Assembly: GCA_003117195.1 (NCBI GenBank)
Contig: BDSI01000150.1
Location: 1 to 64,000 of the forward strand
Source: Eudorina sp. 2006-703-Eu-15
Lineage: Eukaryota; Chlorophyta; Chlorophyceae; Chlamydomonadales; Volvocaceae
DNA: 64,000 nt
Direction of reading: 5' to 3'
The position numbers and the translations under genes are program-made. A model generated the notes under the pieces. That model worked only from the letters and a program-made list of their open reading frames with translations. It had not been told where the DNA came from and searched no databases. Positions within the stretch are counted from its first letter, which is position 1. Each line of letters begins with the position of its first letter. Shown one piece after another: positions 60,020-64,000 of the stretch.

Positions 60020-63000
60020 TCAGAAGTTGTTGTCATCGTCGTCATCGTCCTGGATGAAATGCCCGCCGTCATCGTCGTCCTGCAAGCGTCAAGGCGCAGC
60101 CGGCAGCAGCGTCCGGGCGCGGGGTGGGGACTCCTGTGCTCTCCGCTTGCGCAAGATCAGCACCATGCGCGCAAGCGAAATCGGCGAGCTGCCGGACTGA
60201 CCACGGAGCAATTGTGGTTCGGCACCGGAAACTGCTGCAGTCGAAATTGAAGGAGCCTGATGGGTAGCAGGACTACTGAGGCATTGCCCGATCACGGCGC
60301 GCTTCGCAATGTGCTGAGACGCAATGGTCGCCAAGAGGGTCATGGTCATGGCTGAACGGGGTGGACCTCTCCTGTGTCGCGATGCGTAATTTGACATGGC
60401 CACAGACATCACGGAAGACCGAACGAACGCAGCCTCGGAACCCGAACCACCCGCGCGGCTCCTCACCATTCCCCCGCCGCCGTTCATGTATCCTGCTTGA
60501 TCGTAGCCGCCACCATATCCACCGCCACCGTAACCAGCGCCGTAGCCGGCGCCAGCACCCGACTCTGACCCAGCGCGAGAAACATCGCCCCCGTCCGTGT
60601 TGTCGTCCTCGTCTATGGACGCCTCGTCCTCAAAGTCGCCGTCCAAGTTACCCATAACCTGCGACAGATTCCGAGGCATCAGGGAGAGGTATGGGGAGTG
60701 AGAACAAGGCCCGCTGTACAGTACGCTAATTCCGCCCCCTCACATACCACGGTGACGACACCCCGAGAACTTCCTCTGAAGCCACGCGAATCCCATCGAC
60801 CGAGCCCCCACCTTCCCTTTCCCCACCCCGCATCCTGAGGTCAGCGACCCGGGAACGCGTTGTAAGGAGCCAACGCGCGCTCCCACCTGCCGGCCCTGTT
60901 GCCGTGCGCCGCCACCGCCACCGCCACCACCACCGCGCCGTGCTGTGCCCTTGGCCTGGTAGGCGGTGTCGTCGTCCATGTCCTCCTCCTCATCGCCCTC
61001 CGCCCCCGACACCTCGTCATCGTCGTCGTCATCGTCGTCGTCGAAGTGCAGATTGGCCTCGTCAACCTCCTGCTCGCCGCGCAGGATGCGCAGCTCCTCC
61101 TCCCTTCAGGGCCACGGGGCCACGGGCAGGGCGCAGTCACATGGAGGGGCGAGGGAGCCGCACTCGGGTTTCCTAGGAGCTTTCAGTGGGCAGGACTGAC
61201 AGGACTTACTCGCACACGACAAATGCCGAGCATCATGCCCCTGCCTAAGACAATGCCATGGACGCACCGCAACGACTGTAGCAGCGGCAGCAGTGCAAGT
61301 GTTGCTGCAGGTAAGGCTTTCAGGGTGTCCTCCGCGGCCTGTGCTGGCAGGCAGGTCCCCAACCCAAACAGCGGCAGCACATGTGCTGGGACCCCAACCC
61401 CCAGACCTCCTCCGGCTGCTGCAACGTTGAGGCGGCCTCCGTGGGAAGCCCCCGCGTGCATGTCCGCACTTGTACCCGGCTGAGCACTAGGACCATGCAC
61501 CTCCGACCTGATGGGCCCATGACAACGCATCGACAGGGATCCTTCCCCGCCCCGCCCCGCGCCCGCCTCACTTTAGCCGCTTCTGCATTTTCTTGAGACG
61601 CCGCTCCTGCGCCTCCATCTTCTCCTGCTCTGCCTCGTAGTACGTCTCCAGCTCGTTCTCCAGGAACTCCAGGTTGCGGAACTTGTCCAGGTACTTCTGG
61701 TACAGCTCGTTGAGCTCACCCTGCAGGCGCGCGGGGCAACCAGGCCAGCGCGTCAAAGCCCAGCAGCTCACTCCCGGAACCGTGCCGCGCCGCTCATGAC
61801 TTGCACGGATGCGGGCGTTGCCTGCACCGCACTCGCTTGCCCACAAGGATGCCTTTCTCCCGCCACGCACCGGCCTCCAGACCACCACTTCGCCGTCTGA
61901 GCCCAACGTAGCTACTACCAACGCTACACATCGCCGTAGAACCTTGGCCCGCCCTCGGAATCTCCCCGGGTCCCCGCCTCCGTCGCCTCGCGCACCTGCA
62001 GCCGCTCGTACTCGTCCATGTAGGCGGGGCGCACCGACTGCAGCGTGGACAGGCGCTTCTCCTGGCGCTCCAGCTCCTGCTTCTTCTTCTCGATCTTGTT
62101 GTCCAACGTCTTCTCGTTGCGCTCCAGGTCCTCCATCTGGTTCTCCAGCGAGTGGATGTTGTCCTCCACCTGCGACCAGGCCGAGGGAGGATCGTTGCGG
62201 TGCAGGCGGAGGAGTGTGATGAGCCAGCTGTGGAGGAACACGACAGGTGTCCGCTTGTGGTGACAGGGTTTGACCCATCCCAACAGAACATCGCGCGGTG
62301 TTGTGGGTGTGGCCGAGCCAGCGGTGCGACAACTTCGGGTTGCGCGCACTGGCGTAGTGTCCCGCTTCTCAGGGCACCATGGCTGTAGGGCCCGCCCGCG
62401 TCAGGAACCCGACCCTTCAGGTGCGCCCCCTTCAGGTGCATGGCGCATCTTGCGTGCGCCCCCGGCTTCCCACACCATCCCGCCCACAGCAGCGGCCTGC
62501 GCTTCCTCCGAGCCGTCCTTGTGAATACTTCTACCGACCGTGCTAGCCACGCTGGGCTTTCATCCGTTGTAGAGCCCGTCGACTCCTCGAGCTACTGCTC
62601 AAGTTACGCTGTTAGCACGCGGCCCACAAGGTCGGGGTGCCGTGCGCAACCCGCTACCAGTGATGGTGGCATCACTGTTACGGGGGCAATCCTTCCGCAG
62701 CCACTGCTAGCCGCCATATCGCTGTTGTGTGCACGGATGAGGGCCCCCAGCTCTCAGACCGCTAAGCCCCTACCCAAGTTTGTTCCGCCATCCGTCGCTG
62801 TCTGCGACAATCATCGCGGCTCAGCACCCAACTGCAACTGCCCCTGCACTGGTACTTCTGCTCCATTGAAGCGTTGTTTAGGCGCGTCCGCGGCTCGAAC
62901 ACCCGGTAGATTGTGTCGCGTGAGCAGCCGAGCATAAAGAAATTTGGTCAGCAGAAGCTGACGCTTCCATCGTCCTGCTTCGTCCGCGCTGCGACACGTA

Positions 63001-64000
63001 CAGGACTACACTTGGTGGACCAATTGCAACCGGCAACGAGGTTGTGCCCATGTGCCCATGTCCTGCCCATCCCTCGGGTCCGCCGCCAGCACCCATGGCC
63101 GGGTGCGGGTCCTTGCAGACGCACGGCACGGACATATCGCCATGGCCGCAAGCATCTTCGCCCGCGCACTCTCGACTTCATGCGCACTCTCGACTGTTCA
63201 ATCGATGAGATTGCTTCCAATAACGGTCGCAGCTCAGAATGCAGCACTGAGCCAACAGCGGGGCCCTGTTGTGCGCATGCTGCCCCTGCTCCCGGAAGCG
63301 ACAGATCGAGCCCTGCTGGCAGCCTGGCACACATGCCGAGCCAGGACATGAGTGCCCCAAGCCCGGACTGTGAGGCGGCCCAGGACCTATCCACTCCACC
63401 GTGAACACCGCGGGGGCTGAGACTTTCGTGCAGCTCTGGGGATATCGGACGGCCGTGTAAGACGACCCGCTGTAGCCATGCCGCCGCGTGCCGTTCCTGA
63501 CCTCCCTGGTGAGGGGCCCAACGTGCTGCCGCCACGCACCCACCATGGCAATGGCTTCCCGGATGCTGCGCTCCACAAAGTCCGTGTCCACGTGTCCCGC
63601 GACCGCGCGGGCACGGTGCTCCCGCAGCTCCGGCTCCTGCCCCAGCGCGTCGTACAGCGCTGCGCCCGCCTTGATGATTTCACTGGCGCACATTTTGATC
63701 TCCTTGGGGTTGAAGCCCTTGAGAGAGGCGGTCACATCGACCACCTCGGTCGAGTCCTGCGCCATTCAAGGTTTGGACGGTCACCGTGATGCAGCCTACG
63801 GGGACTACAGCCGTTGAGGACTCAGTACCCCGGCGGAAGCAGCAGCGCAGTAGTGCACAGACCATTCTCCATTCCTCGCAGACGCACCCAGCAAGCCCCA
63901 TGGAGCCTGCCGTGGGGGTTATCAGGGTAACTATGGTACCCGCCACCCTGCTCACGTCGTCCATATCGCCGGCCTTCGAGGTTGCTTTGTAAAGCAGCGT
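60020..64000 (-). CDS. IFT38: IFT38 / CLUAP1 (FAP22), intraflagellar transport protein; N-terminus beyond window
   Basis: Visible exons: 64000-63956 (partial), 63756-63544, 62169-61996, 61720-61572, 61103-60887, 60658-60467, 60079-60020. They total 1050 nt, 349 residues plus stop. IFT38 is an IFT-B peripheral subunit needed for cilium assembly. Diagnostic stretches are TLLYKATSKAGDMDD, SEIIKAGAALYDALGQEPEL, RLSTLQSVRPAYMDEYERLQ and YLDKFRNLEFLENELE. These match the end of the CLUAP1 globular (CH-like) domain followed by its coiled coil. The C-terminal third is acidic and low in complexity (EEEDMDDDTAY, a Gly/Tyr-rich run, and the last exon with DDDDDDNNF then stop), as in animal CLUAP1. The first part of the N-terminal domain lies off the right edge. 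All visible junctions agree in phase. Confidence 0.92.

Noticed and set aside
1..64000. tRNA genes, CRISPR arrays, bacterial-type operons
   Set aside because: No T-loop-like GGTTCGA with a matching acceptor stem was found, the direct repeats have no unique spacers, and all coding regions have spliceosomal introns.

Overview
The window looks like nuclear DNA of a volvocine or Chlamydomonas-like green alga. The evidence is the very high G+C content, genes broken into many short exons by introns of about 100-1400 bp, (GT)n and (CA)n tracts inside introns, Ala/Gly/Ser low-complexity coding stretches, TGTAA poly(A) signals, and two ciliary genes of the kind found in flagellates (DRC2 and IFT38). 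No tRNA, rRNA, intact transposon or CRISPR array was seen. Exon models were built by eye from reading frame, splice consensus and phase. In every gene complete within the window the chosen exons sum to a multiple of three with matching phases at each junction.

Layout from left to right: (1) 341-3003 (+), 3' end of an ankyrin-repeat protein with a Gly/Ser tail. (2) 9140-18477 (-), a 13-exon transmembrane receptor-like TKL protein kinase of about 1129 aa with a large repeat insertion inside its kinase N-lobe. (3) 20018-22010 (+), a BTB-BACK protein. (4) 24199-27332 (+), a polyprenol reductase of the steroid 5-alpha-reductase family. (5) 29533-34734 (-), DRC2/CCDC65, a nexin-dynein regulatory complex subunit. 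(6) 35632-48786 (+), a 22-exon half-size ABCA transporter with a linker of about 455 residues. (7) 51637-52759 (-), an unknown 260-aa protein. (8) 53292-58487 (+), an unknown 959-aa protein. (9) 60020 to the right edge (-), IFT38/CLUAP1 lacking its N-terminus.

Orientation alternates, giving three head-to-head pairs that share intergenic promoters (kinase/BTB about 1.5 kb, DRC2/ABCA about 0.9 kb, unknown 260/unknown 959 about 0.5 kb) and four tail-to-tail pairs. The genes do not form one pathway. DRC2 and IFT38 serve cilia (axoneme regulation and intraflagellar transport), polyprenol reductase feeds dolichol-dependent glycosylation in the ER, and the kinase and ABCA proteins are membrane proteins. 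The most notable points are the receptor-kinase architecture with its expanded repeat, three probable GC-AG introns, a 19-nt microexon, a 25-bp perfect intronic hairpin, a strongly over-represented octamer GTACGGCA, and the divergent pair of unknown genes.
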